Shown here piece after piece: positions 7,501-7,631 of a stretch of DNA of 7,631 nt; position 1 is the stretch's first letter; every line of letters starts with the position of its first letter. The DNA lies in the NCBI GenBank assembly GCA_025458755.1, contig JALORT010000098.1, positions 1 to 7,631 of the forward strand, in the 5' to 3' direction. A program made the translations under genes and the position numbers. Below the pieces are notes generated by a model. It was not told the DNA's origin. It saw only the letters and a list, made by a program, of their open reading frames with translations, and ran no database searches. The DNA comes from Methylotetracoccus sp. Lineage in GTDB: Bacteria > Pseudomonadota > Gammaproteobacteria > Methylococcales > Methylococcaceae.

Positions 7501-7588
7501 ACAGGTTTTACATCTCGTAGTGGGCAAGTTGGTTGATCTGGAGAGTTGGTTCGGCGGTCTTGATGTCAGGCCTAGGGACTTTCGCTGA
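4505..7588 (+). CDS. dnaE2: DnaE2, error-prone C-family DNA polymerase III alpha subunit
   Basis: This 1027-residue DnaE2/ImuC is the polymerase of the SOS mutasome and copies past damaged bases. The N-terminal PHP domain begins FELHALSNFSFLRGASHPEEL (residues 8-28, given as a span). ALTDECSLSG (41-50) has glutamate where PHP enzymes carry a metal-binding histidine, so proofreading by this domain is unlikely, as usual for DnaE2. The palm has GRGSAANS (333-340), then PPDIDVDF (371-378) with catalytic Asp375 and Asp377, and LLKVDVLSLGMLT (520-532) with the third acid, Asp524. Further conserved blocks are QHVGGFVI (479-486), GVFQVESRAQM (572-582), IVRPGPIQG (602-610), PIFQEQVMQLAM (644-655) and GFPESHSASFALLAY (716-730). 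An OB fold (about 936-1010, VTFVTIEDETGVVNLIVWP) and the terminal PRDFR follow. ATG 4505 fits the family N-terminus, although the frame is open back to 4073. No clear Shine-Dalgarno precedes it; the 17-base overlap with imuB suggests coupled translation. Confidence 0.96.
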   Translation: MAYSGDYFELHALSNFSFLRGASHPEELVAEAHRLKYAGMALTDECSLSGIVKAHLEARRLGLKLIVGSELRLQDGLCVVVLATDRVGYGQLSALITLGRRSAPKGTYRLSRQDLASRNMHHCLAIWLPGSTPKDEEGAWLAQLFPRRIWLGTELFLTGRDPQRLVALQALGGRLNMPLVACNDVHMHHRERQALQDMVTAIRLNKPLSELGYTLFPNGERHLRSLARLARIYPRPLLMETATIAARCTFSLDELRYEYPAELVPANHTPTFWLRHLTEQGMHRRWPEGAPGKVRAQVEHELSLIGEMGYEPFFLTAYDVVKFARARGILCQGRGSAANSAVCYCLGITEVDPARLDLLFERFISKERNEPPDIDVDFEHERREEVIQYIYQKYGRHRAALAASLITYRTKSAVRDVAKALGLNTVQVDVLAHVLDHWDRADTLPARIAEAGLSTDSGTAQQLLRLARMLIGFPRHLSQHVGGFVIAADELSQLVPLENAAMPERTVIQWDKDDLEALGLLKVDVLSLGMLTAIRKALQYVGRSTGRTLTLADVPPEDPAVYAMLQQADSIGVFQVESRAQMTMLPRLKPNNYYDLVIEIAIVRPGPIQGEMVHPYLARRSGKEAVSYPSAEVKRVLERTLGVPIFQEQVMQLAMVAAGFTAGEADQLRRAMAAWRRRGDLDQFEQKLLEGMRSRGYEERFAQQIYKQIRGFGEYGFPESHSASFALLAYVSAWLKHYHPAAFTCALLNSQPMGFYAPAQLIQDARYHGVEVRPIDVRSSAYDCSLELDDGPDPALRLGLRMVSGLSRAGAVRVATAQRVSPFSGMQDFAVRCRLDRRDLESLAAADALRGLSGHRRRAYWDAAGVESPTPLYAEPVFEEALPMLRPPGEAADIIADYAATGTTLRRHPLALLRPKLKEGGVQTAKALWSLPHGAMVRVAGLVLCRQRPLTASGVTFVTIEDETGVVNLIVWPKTAEVQRRVLLRCNVLMVSGIIQCEQQVLHLVVGKLVDLESWFGGLDVRPRDFR

Positions 7589-7631
7589 CCTGATCTTTAA
7601 CAAGGGCGCTGGGTATTGTGGGCGGGTGTTT
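7589..7631. other. Non-coding tail after dnaE2
   Basis: Forty-three bases remain after the dnaE2 stop. No strong inverted repeat followed by a T-run is visible, so either the terminator lies beyond the window or the operon continues. Confidence 0.5.

Noticed and set aside
1..7631. tRNA, rRNA, CRISPR array, insertion sequence or integrase
   Set aside because: None was seen on reading: no spaced repeats, no transposase-like frame, no terminal inverted repeats and no tRNA-like folds.

Overview
This is GC-rich, densely coded bacterial DNA whose genes all read on the plus strand. Its core is a complete SOS mutagenesis cassette in the order lexA, imuA, imuB, dnaE2 (about 1725-7588). That gene order, and the form of ImuA (a short RecA-like protein with no Walker A lysine), point to a proteobacterium, most likely a gammaproteobacterium. 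The genus cannot be fixed from this window.

Layout. Positions 1-726 hold the 3' part of a TelA-family (toxic anion resistance) gene. Its reading frame is broken by an exact 10-bp tandem duplication at 341-360; removing one copy restores a normal TelA C-terminus. Positions 727-851 are non-coding and contain one imperfect hairpin. An Uma2-family PD-(D/E)XK nuclease-like gene follows at 852-1448. Next is a 315-bp gap (1449-1763) with a small hairpin, candidate promoter hexamers and, at its right end, a perfect 41-bp palindrome (1725-1765) that runs into the lexA start codon. lexA (1764-2375), imuA (2383-2997), imuB (3010-4521) and dnaE2 (4505-7588) are packed with gaps of 7 and 12 bp and then a 17-bp overlap, so they almost certainly form one operon. 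The last 43 bases are non-coding, with no clear terminator.

How the genes work together. LexA is a self-cleaving repressor. The palindrome holds two abutting SOS-box-like sites (CTG-N10-CAG type), so LexA should repress its own operon. After DNA damage, RecA-stimulated cleavage of LexA at Ala86-Gly87 would release ImuA, ImuB and DnaE2. In known systems these form a translesion 'mutasome': DnaE2 is the polymerase, ImuB is a catalytically dead Y-family protein that links to the beta clamp, and ImuA is a RecA-like accessory factor. The cassette is a known system. The less ordinary points are the size and placement of the operator palindrome, a LexA recognition helix unlike that of E. coli, the absence of a Shine-Dalgarno sequence at lexA, an N-terminal extension on ImuB, and the tandem-duplication frameshift in telA.
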